A DNA stretch of 64,000 nt from Apiotrichum sp. Y4204 (GCA_025531455.1 JAMYHL010000010.1:620001-684000), one strand, 5' to 3'. Shown: positions 47,701-60,847, numbered from the stretch's first letter. Numbers and translations: made by a program. Notes: generated by a model from the sequence alone, not told the origin.

Positions 47701-50700
47701 AGGTTCTGTAGACATTTGAGGAGACCGACCTGAAATTTGACATCCTCAGGCGAGTGTTGCAAACGAACCTCCCAACAGCTTTGAGCAGCCGTCCAGCGTC
47801 CTGTACTCTCATGCTCGCGGATCTGTAGTTCGAGAGTTGGCGACACGACGAATGCTGATGCGCCTTCCATTCCATCAGGCTCATCAAGCTCCGCGTAGAT
47901 CTCATGTAGACTCTCAAAGTATGTCTGCAAATCCGCATCACGCCTCTTCTCAGCTGTGCGCAGGTAGACGATTCGTTCTTCAAAGTTTCGAAGGGACCGG
48001 GCAAACGCTCGAGACTTCATTGCTGCATTAGCTGTGAGCTCGGTGTCAATGCTGGAAAGAAGGCGATCCACAGAGCGTGTCGCAGACTGTCGGTCGTGAT
48101 CGAGGCGAGCCTGTCGGAGCCATTTGCTAAGATGGTCCATCAGGTCAAAGATGACTTGGGCACTTAGCATGCGCTTCTCAGGAGCGCTTTCCATGTTTGG
48201 GCTAACTTGATCCCGTAGCACGTCGATGATTTCCACGCGAATCTGTTCACGGGCGGTAGCGTCGCAGGACAAAAGGGCGTGAAGTACAAGATGAGGAAGG
48301 AGATGGTGCGCAACAGCAACATCCTGATTCTTGGGATCACTGTAAAATACCCCGAAGACGGTTCGGGCATCACCCTCGCTGCGAACTTCGAGAATCCGGC
48401 CGATAAGATCCACTGTCCATCCTTGAAGCCACTCGCGATACGTCTTCATTGTCGAGTAGATCGGATAGCTGAACTCGGGTTTCTTAACCTGCCCCGGTTG
48501 ATACTGGGCGTCCAGTAGCGGCGTGACTGTTTCGAGAACGTCCTTAGGAAGCTTCTCCCACCTTTGACGGACTTTCTGTGGGACAGAGTTGTAGCGGTTG
48601 ACCAGACGCGAGTCGAATCCACTAAACTTCAACAGTTCCTGGATGGCCAGTGCCAGACTCTTTTGGTGTTTGGTATCGTTGGAGTCGCGGAAGGCGCCAA
48701 CCAGCAGGTCGCGAATAAGGTGGATTGCAAAGGTAACAGACTCTTCATGGTCTGAAAAGTTGGACATGACAGGCATTGTCGTTTCATGAGTTACAGTCTT
48801 GAATCGATCAGGGTCGAGCGCGCCCAGAATGCCAAAACATTCATATGCAAGGTTTTTGAGCTCGTCGCAATCCCCGTCACGAGTCGCCGCGCTCAGGAGG
48901 GAGTTGATCAACTTCCCAACAATAGGATCGAAGGCATTGCCGGACACGAGGCTCATGATATCCGTGTACTTGGCCAACAGCAGGTTTCGCACCTCTCGAA
49001 TGGATGCCGTCGAAACCGCTAGGTTTTTGCTGTCCGTCCGTTCAATGAGCTTGCTCAGATACGTCTGGGTGGTCCAACTTTCTCGGTACTTCAGTAAGAT
49101 GTGGCTGTCGTGCGCAAGCTCTTTGATGTGGTCAAATCGAACAATGTCGTCCTCGAACGCCTTCAAATGGGAAGCGTTACCCGAGATGACTTGGACTATT
49201 TTGATAGCCCATGTGCGCTGGTCTTCGTCGAACGACGACCAGCTTTCAACGAGCGCTGCAATCGTAGGGCCAATGAAGGGTCCCACATCCGCAAACTTGA
49301 GGAAATGAATGTAGATAAACCAAGTCTTCAACGTTTCGAGGCGGAGCGGGGCGATGTCAAGTGTGCTTTGAAGACTGGCAATAATCTAGCCATCAGTACG
49401 TACAGTGTGTTATCTCATACCTGTGGGGAGAATGAAGCGATGGAGTCTCCAACGAGTTCGATTAGCTTTCCAATGCTGCGAAGAATCTTGCGTTTGTGGT
49501 CCACAGTCGAACGAGGGGTCAACAGCATTTCTCCCATGTTGGAGAGAATGCCAAGCATATGAGGCTTGAGAAACGATCCAAGGTCACCGCCAGCGCGGAC
49601 AACCTGCTGTACGTTGGTAAGGGCCTGAGTGGCCATCTCCTGGACGGCTGGATCCTGATCACCCAATTCCACCGCGATTGTGACAATGAGATTGACAATG
49701 TTCAACAAGACAAACTTGTCAATGGTTGTTGCGTTGCTGCGGCTGTTGACAATCGACTCATTGACGAGGAGAATGAGGAAGTCAAGTGCACGGTCTGTTT
49801 CCTGTGGAGTGAGAAAGACCTTGGCAAGAATGACGGGCCCTTCTTCAATGAGGATGGCGCCCACGCGTTGACACAAAATAGTCGCCAGAGTCTCCAGAGC
49901 TGGCCGGTTACGACGCAGAACGAGCGCAGGAATCACGTTCTTCCGTGAAGCCTCAAGTGTGAAGAATGCCTGCCGGTTGTAACCGATGAAGTCCATTGTG
50001 GCGCCGACAACCTCGGGATGTGGGACGAGGCTCTCCGCAAGCAAAACACTCAACTTGTCGAGATACGGCGATAGCAGGTTGTACGGTTGCTTGTGGCGAT
50101 ATGTGGCAATGTCGACCAGCTGAGTGTATGCCACACTTCGAAGAGATATATTCTTGGACCCCAGCTGCTGAATGAGCATAAAAAGAACATCAACGAGATC
50201 CTTGTCATTCGCATGGCGACCAAGATCGCCGAGCAGCAAAACAGCAGTCTCCTGAATGGCGTGGGACTCTTTCAACAACGCGAGCACGCCATTCACTATG
50301 CGGCGCTGACCCAATCGCTGAGGAAGATCAAAGTTGATGGAGGCGCGATAGATGGACGAAATGAGGATACTGAGAGTAAGCAAGGAAAGACATTGTGGCT
50401 CACCCTCCAACGCGTCTGGTACGACGATACGGCGATTTCATGGCATGCCAGGCTTTCCACAATACCTTAGCCCATACAGCAGATGCTAGGGCCTGGGGAT
50501 CAGCATGTTGGGCCAATGCTGTTAGGATGATTATGGAGTCCACTTCAGTGGCAATAGAATTGCCGTAATCAACAAGTGCTGAGGCAGCTTCATTAGGAAG
50601 AGCTTTGTGAGAACCTTCTTCGCATTGAGACAGGATGCAGATCAGGCGGGTGGATTTGAAGAGGCCAGAAGAGACGCGAGACTCAATACTACGATTAGCT

Positions 50701-52015
50701 CCAGTCGTGCGCTATACAGTACTTACTCTTGTAGCGCGCGCACAAAGTCCCCAATGCTGTCCATCTCCACGGTCATGTCTGGTACCCTAGCGCGCAGCAG
50801 CTCAACGGCCTCTCGCTGAATTGTTCCATCCTGTCGTTTTCGTTTCAAGGAGCTCGTTGGAGGAAGGTCGAGATAAGAACGCAGTCGATCGCGGATTTCG
50901 GAGTGCTCGTGACCGTTAGTCCAGCTAGACCATCGTTGCAGAATGTTCCGCGAGAGGGTGGTTTCTACCACCTTCGCGGAAATGTGAGGCGGGCAAGGGG
51001 TAAGGAGATAGATGATCTTTTGACGAGACACGACGCTGTCCAATCGCAGCGTATCGACATGTTGATTAATCGCGCACCACACGTCCCTTCGCAACGCTTC
51101 GTCTCCGTGCTTGTCAAGCGCAAGGAGAAGGGCCTTCACAGACGATTGCCAGTAGTCATCATCAAGTTCTGGCCACTCGATGACAGTCGTGCAAGCGCGG
51201 ACTAATACATGGCGAACGGGAATAGCGCGGATCGCGGCGGTTACAACCAAGGCATAACGTGCCTGCCGAGAGGCTGATAGTTGACTGATCGTTCTTCCAA
51301 TATCAGAGAGGACAACTGCTGCCGAAAGCTCGCTGTCACACGCAAACTGACCCGAGAGTTGGAGCACGATGTGCAAAGTAAGAAGGCGGGGTACCGTGTC
51401 CGGGGAAGACGGCATCTCAAAGCCAAACAATGTCGGGGGTGCGTCTACGGTCAGTCCCATGAGCTCCGCGGCTTCCTTACCGCGTGCATATTTCCGCAGT
51501 TCTCTAAGAACACTGGTCAGTCTTTGGAGGCCACGGGTGAAGCCTGGCTCTTCTCCTCCGGCGTGATCATGACCAAGCACCATGAGAACCTGTATACAGG
51601 CATTGCACAGAGAATCGACCAGGCTCCGCGCTTCGGGGTACTCCTCGTAGTGTGCCGCGGCCGAAATGATGCGTGGAATGAGCCAGGCGTATACAGGCTG
51701 CGAAATGCCATCAGGCGATGATGATGCAGACAAGAGCACTTCTGGCAAGCTGGCGTTTGCTCCCTTGAGGATGTCAAGTGTGGCCTGCGCCCGCTCAAGC
51801 TGCACCTTGGTTGGCGGTGAGTCGGAATACTCGGTTATCGGTTTGGAGATGCACGCGTCAAACACCACTTCAAGCAACTTTCGGTTGCGGGCAATGTCGT
51901 CGGCTGTGGGTTCCGGCTGGTTGTACGAGTTACCCATTTCGAGAAGCTGGTCGAGCAGCGGCTGATCTGGGTTGACATCGGCATCCACATTGGCATTTTC
52001 CAGTGGGAGGGTCAT
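44785..52015 (-). CDS. MEC1: ATR/Mec1-family checkpoint kinase, 2298 aa
   Basis: Ten exons: 50727-52015, 50404-50688, 49421-50369, 47690-49385, 46846-47654, 46226-46807, 45922-46183, 45561-45883, 45129-45522, 44785-45092 (6897 nt, all phases consistent). An N-terminal HEAT solenoid leads to a UME-type segment (about 540-840), the FAT domain with LGHYDTIRTHVHGV, and the PI3K-like kinase domain: FLCKPHDDLRKDARLMDF holds the ATP-binding Lys, GDRHGEN (2141-2147) is the catalytic loop, and HVDLNCLF (Asp2161) the metal-binding loop. The FATC tail ends VGWAPWL. The block order and FRLTHNVVDALGVTGVEG identify ATR rather than Tel1 or TOR. Mec1 with its Ddc2/ATRIP partner senses RPA-coated single-stranded DNA in the nucleus and activates the replication/damage checkpoint. 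Introns of 34 and 38 nt occur. Confidence 0.95.
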
Positions 52016-52607
52016 GTTGGCAGCAGTTGGCAGCGGCCACGACTTCACCAGATTTCCGGCCTTATCAGAGCGAAATGTTGGACTTGTTGACGGGGAAGAC
52101 GACAGACATCGACGGAAAATGGATCATCAGGCCACTGAGAGGCCGGGAGAGGGCCGAGGAGCCGAGCGTGTGCGGAGAGGCGAGGGACTGAGAGATCAAG
52201 GGAGCTAGCCAAGCCTCGGAGCGCGCGAAGCGGAGAGTTGATGAGACGAAGACGACAAAATGGGATGGGTTGAAAGAGTTGGAAGATTGAAGCAACAGCA
52301 ACAACAAAACAAATCATCTTCGAAAATAACCTGCAAGATCGCTCGCGTCATGTCCAGTCAACTCGCCGCGATCGCCGCTCAAGACCACAGATGGCACGCG
52401 TCGCGTTTGTGGAGACCCCACATAAGTAATTGGGCTTGCGGAATCAAAATTCACCCGGGAGGCACCCGTTATGATTACGTATTCAATCGTCAACACCCAC
52501 AGATTACAGGGTCACCCAGTGGCCAGTGAACGACGATTAGCAGCTCACAATGGTCGAAAACAATAACTGTTCTGTTCACAAAACTCCATCTCTCCACCTC
52601 ATCCAGA
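52016..52607. other. Divergent promoter region MEC1/PAF1
   Basis: 592 bases between divergent start codons of two nuclear housekeeping genes. No TATA box or repeat was noticed; small open frames here are not supported. Confidence 0.5.
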
Positions 52608-53971
52608 ATGTCTAAAAAGTCATCGTGAGTACGAACGTGCTGTTTATGGCACCCACAAACGCATGCTAACTCTCGTACAGAAAGCTAGATCTCCTCGTGC
52701 GCGTGCGGTTCGAGAACCCCGTCCCCGATCCGCCGTTCCCGCCAAAGCTCCTCAATGTGACAACAGACGTCACGCGTCTCGGCGAGCCGAGCTATCTCGA
52801 CCAGCTGGCGTCTAGCGCACCGCTTCCCATGCTTTTGGATGCGGAGATGGGCATGCCGGTAGACCTGAACGAGTTTGAGGGCGTGTGGGACGGCGACGAC
52901 AGCGCGATTAACCCGCCTCTGGACGCATCGCGTCTAACGGAGGCTGCCGATCTGGAACTCCTTGGCCCGCTCCGCGTCGTCAACGCAAACGGTGTGCCGG
53001 CGGCCTCAGGGACAAGTACACCTCTCGGCAAGCCGGAGGTGTCGTGGATGCGCAACACCAGCTACATGCAGAAGAAGGACGCGGCAGTGAGGAGGCGTAC
53101 GATGGCAGAGGCGAGGGCCGAGGTCGTGGACGCATCAGAAGATGCCCAGATAGCCGCCATCTCGAAGACATTCGATGACGTGCGCGCAGAAGCTCTTGAG
53201 GACATTCGCCATCCTGATGCGAAGCGCAAGCATCTCCGCGTTGTGGAGACGTACGACATTCTTCCCGACAGTGACGCGTGGGCCAACTCCTACATCATGA
53301 TAAAGTTCCCCGAGCGTCCGTCTGCCGCGACCGTCGCGAACCCCGGTGCTACCGCGTCGAAGCCGCGATTGGAGCGCGCCATCCTCCGTCCTGTGATGGA
53401 AGACGACCAGCAGATTATGGAGTACTTCCTGCCCAAAGAGGACGATCTAGGGCAGCTCAACACGCTCGAGACAACACCACTCGACGCAGCAGACGTCGAA
53501 AAGCTGCGGTCGTTCAATCCCGAGGAGCACGAGGACGACATTGACACCGTTTTCCCCGTGAGTCCTGACATTGAGGAACGTATGGCTGACGTGAAGAATG
53601 TGGGATACGAGCGCATCCGCACATACGAGGTGGTCATGCAGGCGCAACCGCAGAAAGAGGTTCTCCTTACGTTTGTGGAGGAGAAGAAGGATGGCGAGGA
53701 TGAGGAAGACATGTTTGGAGATGAGGAGCCGGCCAAGAAGAAGCGTAAGGGCGTCTACTACAAGGACATCACGATGCGCACACAACTGCGCAAGACGCGC
53801 GCGAAGCGGAGTGGGGAGATGGACGCGCGTTCCGACATGTGGGACAAGCTGCGCGTTGCGTTCCGCGATCCCGAGTCTGAGGAGACGGAGGATCGCGATG
53901 CACGCGGCAAGCCCGTCAACGACCCACGGTGGACGAAAGACCAGCTGCGTGACATTCGAGGGGATGCATGA
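52608..53971 (+). CDS. PAF1: RNA polymerase II-associated factor 1, 435 aa
   Basis: A 17-nt first coding exon (52608-52624) is spliced to 52681-53971, giving 1308 nt. The protein begins MSKKSSKLDLLVRVRFENPVP with PFPPKLL soon after, the typical Paf1 opening, followed by the conserved WMRNTSYM block, LRVVETYDILPD, and YFLPKEDD. The C-terminal half is acidic then basic (EDEEDMFGDEEPAKKKRKG), including a nuclear localisation signal. Paf1 is the scaffold of the PAF complex that travels with elongating RNA polymerase II and promotes H2B ubiquitylation and H3K4/K36/K79 methylation. It is divergent from MEC1. Confidence 0.93.
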
Positions 53972-54068
53972 GGATGGGGGGGAGCCAGTTGATTTCGACG
54001 CAGTTAGACCATGTAGCACTGTTAAAGCCGCACTTGCAAAGCCATACGGTAATATGTGCATTGATATA

Positions 54069-55570
54069 TTACAGCCAGATCTCGTCTACGTCTTCAGGGG
54101 GATGGAGCGGCGCGATGGTGCTCAGCTCGCCGACCTCAGCCTTGAACTCATCATACCTCCGCTTCACCTCCTTGGCAAACTTGTCATCCTCGAGGAACTT
54201 GGCGCCGACCATAGCGAGCCCCTTGGCGACCTTGATCGCGCGCTCGTGAGCGTCCTTGGTTGCGGCAGCGTCCGTAAACTCGCGCGTGTGGTTGACGCCG
54301 CTCGAGATGATGCGGAATCCGGGATGAAATGCGGGCATGGCGTAGGTGACATTCCCGAAGTCTGTCGATGCGGTGCTCATGCCCTTCCGGCCGATGCTCT
54401 GGTCGAACGCGGAGGTCATGAACTCGGCGTATGCGTCCGCAAGACACGGGTTGTTCCGCAGTTCGGCGTACACCTCGGCATACGGCGTGTCGACCTTGCT
54501 CTTGCACCCTGTGGCCGCCGCCGCGCTCTCAAAGCAAGTGACGACCTTTTTCCGCAGATCCAGCGTACTCTTCACGTCGAGCGAACGCGTCGAGTACTCT
54601 ACCTTGGCGTAGGCCGGAATGATGTTCTGCACCCAGCCCTCCGAGCCCTTGAGTACGCCATGTACCCGCATCGTAGGTTCGATCTGCTGCCGGAGCATGC
54701 TCACCGCGGTGTAGCCCTGCACGGCGGCATCCAGCGCGTTGACACCGAGCCACGGGGCGGCTCCGGCATGAGCGCCCTTGCCGAACAGTTCGACCGAGAA
54801 GCCCGCGCGTGCAAGTGTCGCGGGCCCGCCCACAAAGGCATTCCCGTCGTCCGTAACCCCCGGAAGGCCGCCTTCGGGGTGCGCCATCACGCAAGCATCG
54901 ATGCCCTTGTACGCTCCCTCCTTCAAAAGGATGACTTTGCCGCCGCCGCCCTCCTCGGCCGGAGACCCGATGACCTTGATCGTGCCTGGAATATTGCGCG
55001 CCTTCATTGCGCCCTTGAGGCCTGCTGCCGCTGCAACTGCGACAATTGCAATCAGATTGTGCCCGCAGGCTAGCGCGTCAGATGGGGTCGCGGATTTGAC
55101 CTACCGTGGCCAACGTCTGGCAACGCATCGTACTCGGCATTGAACCCAAATGTCCTCCCGCCCTCTCCGTGGGACCATGTCCCAACGAACGCAGTTTTGA
55201 GCGAGGAGGGATTCGTCACGGTGAACCCGAGCTTTGATAGGGCGTTGACGAGATGGCGATGTGCCTCACTGTCGCGGTCAGAATGGGACGGGCACCTGCG
55301 CTCTGCTCAGCGTACGCACACTTCTTTAAATGCCAGCTCGGGGTTGTCTGAAAGCTATGTTAGGGTTTATTCCAGCTCTATTTCAAAGCACACACCATGG
55401 ATCTCCTTGCTCAGCGTCCGCATGTCTCCGTTGACAGCATCGATCGCCTCAAAGACGGCATCCTGCGTCTCGTCGTCAAACAGCGCCGACGGCGTCACAA
55501 GCGCTCCCAGCTGGTCCATCGTCTGGCGGATGAGGTTCTGCACCTCTGTAGGTAGCTGATCGGGTGCCAT
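54069..55570 (-). CDS. M20 peptidase, PM20D2-like dipeptidase, 455 aa
   Basis: Exons 55396-55570, 55320-55347, 55105-55268 and 54069-55069 (1368 nt in phase); the second exon is a 28-nt microexon encoding the family's NPELAFKEV block. Metal-site and catalytic motifs: NAEYDALPDVGHACGHN, the glutamate pair in GSPAEEGGGGK, and MAHPEGG, then the dimerisation domain (VELFGKGAHAGAAPWLGVNALDA is the H-A-G-x-P-x-x-G signature) and the C-terminal AFHPGF. Mammalian PM20D2 cleaves beta-alanyl-lysine and related dipeptides; fungal relatives are amidohydrolases of broad type. It is a different subfamily from the M20 gene at 10030-11423. No signal peptide; probably cytosolic. It converges on PAF1 with only 97 bases between stops. 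Confidence 0.88.
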
Positions 55571-57251
55571 TGCGATAATGCCAATCAATGTACAGGGATG
55601 TGTGAAGTGGGCGATGTCAAAGCAAGCTGGAATGTTGCGAGGACATCATGCATCGCGAGAACAGACCGGACAGGGCCGAAGGTGGTGGTGGTACATTTCC
55701 GTATTTCCACTTTGGAAAGCCGATCTGGCTGATCCAATCGTGGCCGAATCAATGACCGAGCCGCGAGCCGCGAGCAACCGAAGCGACCGATTTATGGGTG
55801 ATGGGATGAAGAGGATACTCTAGTGGGCAAGGGCAGTGGGCAAACGCCCAGAGTGACTCCAACCGTCGTCGCCAAGATGGTACAGTATACGCTGCTACTG
55901 TACCTTCTGTGCATCCGCATATGGTCTGTTAATGTACCGAGGTATGCAAACAGGAGCGACCAGCGAGAGACCGCAGAACCTGACATGCGCCGAGGATAGC
56001 ACAGATTGTGTCGGAGATGTCCTCCGACCTACACCGCCGCGCAAGCTGAGAACACCCTGTGGAGGCAGATGTTCCATTCCTGCAGGCGCAAAGCGACCAT
56101 GGCATAATGGTAAGCTACTGCTAGGCATGCTAGGCGCCATGTTAGGGTAGTATTCAGCATGTGTCGTGGATCTTGGAGCAAGGATAGATCGAGGAATGCA
56201 TTCCGATGCACATGCACACACGTACACACATCACATGCGACAGGGATAGAAGGGGTGGATACACGGACAGTTGACAGTTGACAGGGCAGAGTCTGGTTGG
56301 TACCGCCGACGACCCCGGCCCGCGCCCAACACCACTCCTCATTGCGTTGTTGTTACAATGTGGCGGTGTCAACGACGTGTTTCATCCCAAACATCTCGTC
56401 ATCCATCCACACAACTACTGGACACTACTCCCCCCCTTCGGCCCCTTCACCAACAGAAATGTTCCTCACAGCTACAGCACCGCCGTAGTGCCCTCCGTGG
56501 TCACATTCGGGGTTTATTCATTGGAAGGGAGAAGCTCGTCATTTGTAGCCCTCGGAAACTCGGCCGCTTGACTCCATTTTCCCCTTGGCCGCTTGGCCTT
56601 TGCGCAGTCTCGATGCGAACACCGGGTACAGCCCGTACTCTCGCCAGTCGTCGCTGTCCGAAACACTCAGGATCTTCTGTTCACCGCTGTGAAGCTACTC
56701 ACCGGTGTGAGGCCAAGAGGACCCAAGCTCGGTCATTCTCAGGGAGGACGCACACTGCGTGTGTTGTCAAGGGCATGTTCGGCAGGACCGTCCAACAAGC
56801 TCAATTTTACGAGAAAGGTGGTGCGTCCCATCGGGGCATATATAGAGGCCGCAAGGATCCGAAACTGTTGTTAAGTATTCCCCAATCCCCCTTCTACCAG
56901 CCGCATTGATTGTTGGCGACCCATTGCGTCTTCTTCTCATCACACACACTCACTTCGAGATTCTGTATTGCTCTCCCTTTTAACTTTATCGGCCCCTTAT
57001 CCCACCACCCTTGACAGGACTCAAGGCAACGACCACCAACACAAAAGTTATCAAGCAAACAAACCCACGTCGACCGTGGACAATCTCTGACCGTTCCTCT
57101 GACCTCCTTCATAAACCCTCACTCACCGCTCGAAGACGAGATCGGATCTGGCATCCCTCTTGCGACAACTCACACAGTACCCTTTCATACCACACATTGA
57201 CACGACGCACATCTCAACAGCCACACAGACACACAGCACCCCATCGCAACG
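55571..57251. other. Intergenic region upstream of the GH5 gene
   Basis: About 1.7 kb between divergent genes. It carries a TATATA at 56839 and a roughly 370-base C/A-rich leader before the GH5 ATG. The 212-codon plus frame at 56271-56909 overlaps this TATA box and is not called. Confidence 0.5.
56839..56844 (+). promoter_or_regulatory. TATA box candidate of the GH5 gene
   Basis: TATATA followed by GAGGCC, about 410 bases before the ATG. A transcription start just downstream would give a leader of around 370 bases, unusually long for this window, or the box is unrelated. Confidence 0.4.
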
Positions 57252-58901
57252 ATGCTCGTTTCGCACATCGTCGCTGCGGCTTTTATCTCCGTGGCTGCCG
57301 CTGCACCCGTCGCGCAGAACGGTAACGGCAACAATGTTCTGAATCTGGTCCAGGTGGCACCTGCAGAAACAGGTTCTAAGACGCCGTCGCCGACTTCGAA
57401 CGACAACCCTGCCTCTGCCTCCCCAGCACCCACATCCTCGACGTCGGGTTCGGAGGCCAGCCGAACTGCCGAAGTGACTTCCGCTGCCACTTCCGTTTCC
57501 GAGACTGACAATGATGTGGAAGTAACCGAGTCAGCAGGAGCACCTTCTGGGTCGGACTCGAAGTCGCCCACAAAGACCATCGCTCCCCCTGGGGACAGCA
57601 CCATCACCGCTACCAAGTTCCCGTACGACACTGAGAAGATCCGTGGTGTAAATATCGGTGGTGTGAGTAATACAACAACATGAGTTGGCCAGTGCTTACC
57701 AACAGTGGCTCCTTCTCGAGGGATTCATCACCCCAACACTTTTCGACGAGACTGGCAACGAGAAGGTGATCGACGAATACACCTTCACCAAGCTGCAAGA
57801 CAAGGCCACCGCTGAAGCGGCGCTCAAGAAACATTGGGACACCTTTATCACGGAGCAGGACTTCGCTGATATCGCGGCGGCAGGACTCAACCACGTCCGC
57901 ATTCCCATTGGCTACGTGAGTACTAGATAAGTGAGTTAGAGAACTGACATGTCTAGTGGGCGTACGACTTGCTGCCCGACGAGACGTACATCGGCGGACA
58001 GGACGAGTACCTCGAAAAGGCTATTGGCTGGTGCAAGACCCATGGCATCAAGGTCCTGATCGACCTTCACGGCCTGCCAGAGTCACAGAATGGCTTCGAT
58101 AACTCCGGCCAGACCGGCGACACCAACTGGCCCAACAAGGCCGAGAACATTCGACGTTCGGTGGACGTGATTGGCAAAATTGCTCAAAAGTACTCGGCCC
58201 CTGAATTCGAAGAGACCGTCACTGCGATCAACCTCGTCAACGAGCCGGCAGGTTTCCGGGGCCAAAACGTCGTCGATGCCACCAAGCAGTTCTATCTCGA
58301 GGCTTACCAGAAGGCACGGTATCCTTGGGAAGCTAAGGCAGACGAGAGCAGTTTCCTGATCGTGCTCGCCGACGCGTTCGTCGACTGGTCCAACTGGGAC
58401 GAGAGCTTCATGCCTAAGGACACCTTTGTCAACATTGCGATGGACACGCATTACTACCAGATCTTCCAGGATGACATGGTCGCGTGGAGCCCGGAGCAGC
58501 ATCTCAAGGAGGCGTGCAGTCTCCGCGGCAAAATGCAGGGATCGCCTCGGCCCGTCATGGCGGGCGAATGGAGTGTCGCCATCACCGACTGCGCCAAGTA
58601 CCTCAACGGCCGTGGCAAGGGCGCCCGCTTCGAGGGCACGTTCTCCGCCGAGTCCAAGCACATCGGCAACTGCTCCGACTTTACTGGTGACGGATCAAAC
58701 TTCAGCGAGGAGTACAAGGAGACTTTGGCCAAGTACTTTGGCATCCAGAGCATGATCGCCGAGGAGACTGGCATGGGATGGCTGTACTGGACGTGGAAGA
58801 CTGAGAGCGCCGCCGAGTGGAGCTATAAGCGCGGTAGGGAGTTGGGCTGGATTCCCATGAAGGCAGGCGACCACAGGTATTCTCTCGACGAGTTCTGCTA
58901 G
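57252..58901 (+). CDS. Secreted GH5 exo-beta-1,3-glucanase, 521 aa
   Basis: Exons 57252-57662, 57706-57915 and 57957-58901 give 1566 nt. A signal peptide (about residues 1-18) precedes a Ser/Thr/Pro-rich, probably O-mannosylated linker to residue about 120. The GH5_9 fold starts at IRGVNIGGWLLLEGFITP. Substrate-binding blocks NHVRIPIGYWAY and IDLHGLPESQNGFDNSG are followed by the acid/base Glu303 in INLVNEPAG and the nucleophile Glu411 in MAGEWSVA. GWLYWTWKTE lies near the end, and the protein finishes with a cysteine (LDEFC), typical of Exg1-like enzymes. It releases glucose from beta-1,3-glucan ends in the cell wall and takes part in wall remodelling or glucan use. No GPI signal is seen. 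Confidence 0.94.
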
Positions 58902-59167
58902 ACGTACTGTACTTTAGTGATATCTGGTGGAGCTGTACCATCCCTCACCCGCACGTCGCTCTCAACCCACATCGTGGACAGTTTTGTATCTCTCCAAGGA
59001 CTATTTATGCAGCAAGCCTGTAGCACATGCACCTTTATCACAGCGACTTTTGCGACGAGCAGTAGCTGATGTGGATGACCCATTCCATCATGCGCTGTTC
59101 ATCAGCCATCTCGTATCCATCGGACTCTGAGTGATAGGCCCTATAATGCATCTGTTTCCCAACACGT

Positions 59168-60847
59168 CTAATAGTAGCTCCCCTTCCCAGCATAGTTCGC
59201 CTCATCTTGCCTAGCCGCGGTCTCATGCTCCACGGGGCTTCCGCTCCTGCTCCTCCCGGACGGCGAGAGCCTCGGTTTGGGCGGGGTGAACGGCTTGGCC
59301 GAGAAGATCGGTCGTCCAGGTGGGAGCATCAGCGAGCCGGACGAGGGGACCGGCTGGAACGTGACCTGACAGTCAGCTTGTAAAAACAAAAAACAAAAGC
59401 TCACCGTATCATTCATCTTCTTGTAGGACGCAATCCACGCCTCGGCGTCCGCAGCCTCGCGTTCGATCCTGCCCTGCCGTGCGCGCCGCGCCTCCTTCCT
59501 CCGCTCGACGGACTTGCCGATTCCCAGGCCCTTCATTTTGTCCGCAACCTTGCCGTCCTCGAGCTCGGCCAGGCGCGCGCGGCACTCGGTGATCCAAGCG
59601 AGCGCCTCGCCGACGCGCGGCGGCTTGCCGTTCTCCCCCGCGTCCACACCGAGCCACTTGTACCCCAGCGCCGAGGAGAGGAGCGACTCTTTGCGGAGGT
59701 AACGTTTCAACTCGGGGATGACGTCGCTCTCGGCGGCGTCCGCGTCGAGTGCTGACCTGTCAGAGGACGATTTCTTGCCGAACAGTTTCCGGCTCGAGGA
59801 GGCTGGGTCGTGCACGCGGAAGAGCGCCGCCGCGGACGTGTAGAGCGAGGACACGTAGACATAAAGCTTGGCGAGGAGCGCGGCAGACGGGTGGTTGGCG
59901 GGTAACGGCGGCCCAGGAGGTGCAAAGAGTGCGTGGCCCAAAACTGGGAGAAGAAGACGTCGGATGGCAGTAACATGTGCGTCGGCAAGACAGAGCCTGG
60001 CGTCAGTTGGCTGTCCCCTCCAGGTGAACTCACATGCTCAGGCCCTTGAAGACCTCGGATCCTGTCTCGACAGGCCACTTGTATTTACCCGCCCGACCGC
60101 CGGCCGCCGTGCGCGGCGCGTCAAGGAGGGGTGCAACATACATGCTCGCGTAGTCCGCGACGCCGGCCGCCTGTGAGAGAAGGTCGACCGCACGCGCGAG
60201 GGCAGCTGACGTCTTCCTCTCGTCCTCGGCGGTAATGTTCGGCACGCCCTTGCTTCCCGGACTCGGTTCAAATGAGGGCAGCGAGCCGAGGATGCTGTAT
60301 GCGTAGTTGCTCAGACCGATGACATATACGAAGAGCACAAAATAAAGCTCTGCGTGAATTGAGGGGAGGGGCAGCGTCGGCGGCGAGACGGTGCAGCTCG
60401 TCAAACTCGACTTCCATGGAAAGACTGGCGTCAGCCCATCACATTGGAGGCCATGGGAGGGTATCCCCGATTGCACATACTGGGATCCCCTTTAAACAGG
60501 AGGTCGTCGGTGTCGAGACACGCAATGATGCCTTGGAGGAGGGGTAGATAGACCTGGACTGCCTGTCCTGTCAGTAACCCATTCGCGTGATGTGCCAGTT
60601 GCCGCCATGCATCAAATGCACAGAGCTGCACCATGCTCTGAGGCGCCGCCTACCGACGTACTTCTAGAACAGCAAGGGCTGAGCTTCCCTGCTCGCTAGC
60701 AGCGGCAGCCGATAGTGCAATCTGCAGCCGAGTGCGGGCGACGGTCGCGTCCGCCAGATCGGTAGTATAGCTCGATGTGCGGTCGACGAGCACGCTCGCA
60801 AACGTGACGGGTCCGGTTGTCGGATACGGAAAGAGATACGGCGCCAT
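59168..60847 (-). CDS. palC: pH-response regulator palC (BRO1-domain), 482 aa
   Basis: Exons 60662-60847, 60481-60562, 60034-60424, 59405-59996 and 59168-59365 total 1449 nt. The PalC-specific blocks are visible: [34 protein letters not shown], the MLCLADAH helix, [49 protein letters not shown] and [29 protein letters not shown] near the C terminus. In Aspergillus PalC is an ESCRT-III-interacting BRO1-type protein that links the plasma-membrane pH sensor to Vps32 during alkaline activation of PacC/Rim101; Rim23 is the Cryptococcus counterpart as I recall. It acts in the cytosol at cortical sites. The last exon adds a Ser/Arg-rich tail. It converges on the glucanase gene, with 266 bases between stops. 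Confidence 0.88.

Noticed and set aside
56090..56165. tRNA-like A-box (TGGCATAATGGTAAGC)
   Set aside because: No B-box (GGTTCGANNCC) follows and the arms do not pair, so no tRNA is called.
56271..56909. 212-codon plus frame before the GH5 gene
   Set aside because: Covers the TATA candidate and leader, has chance composition and no motif.
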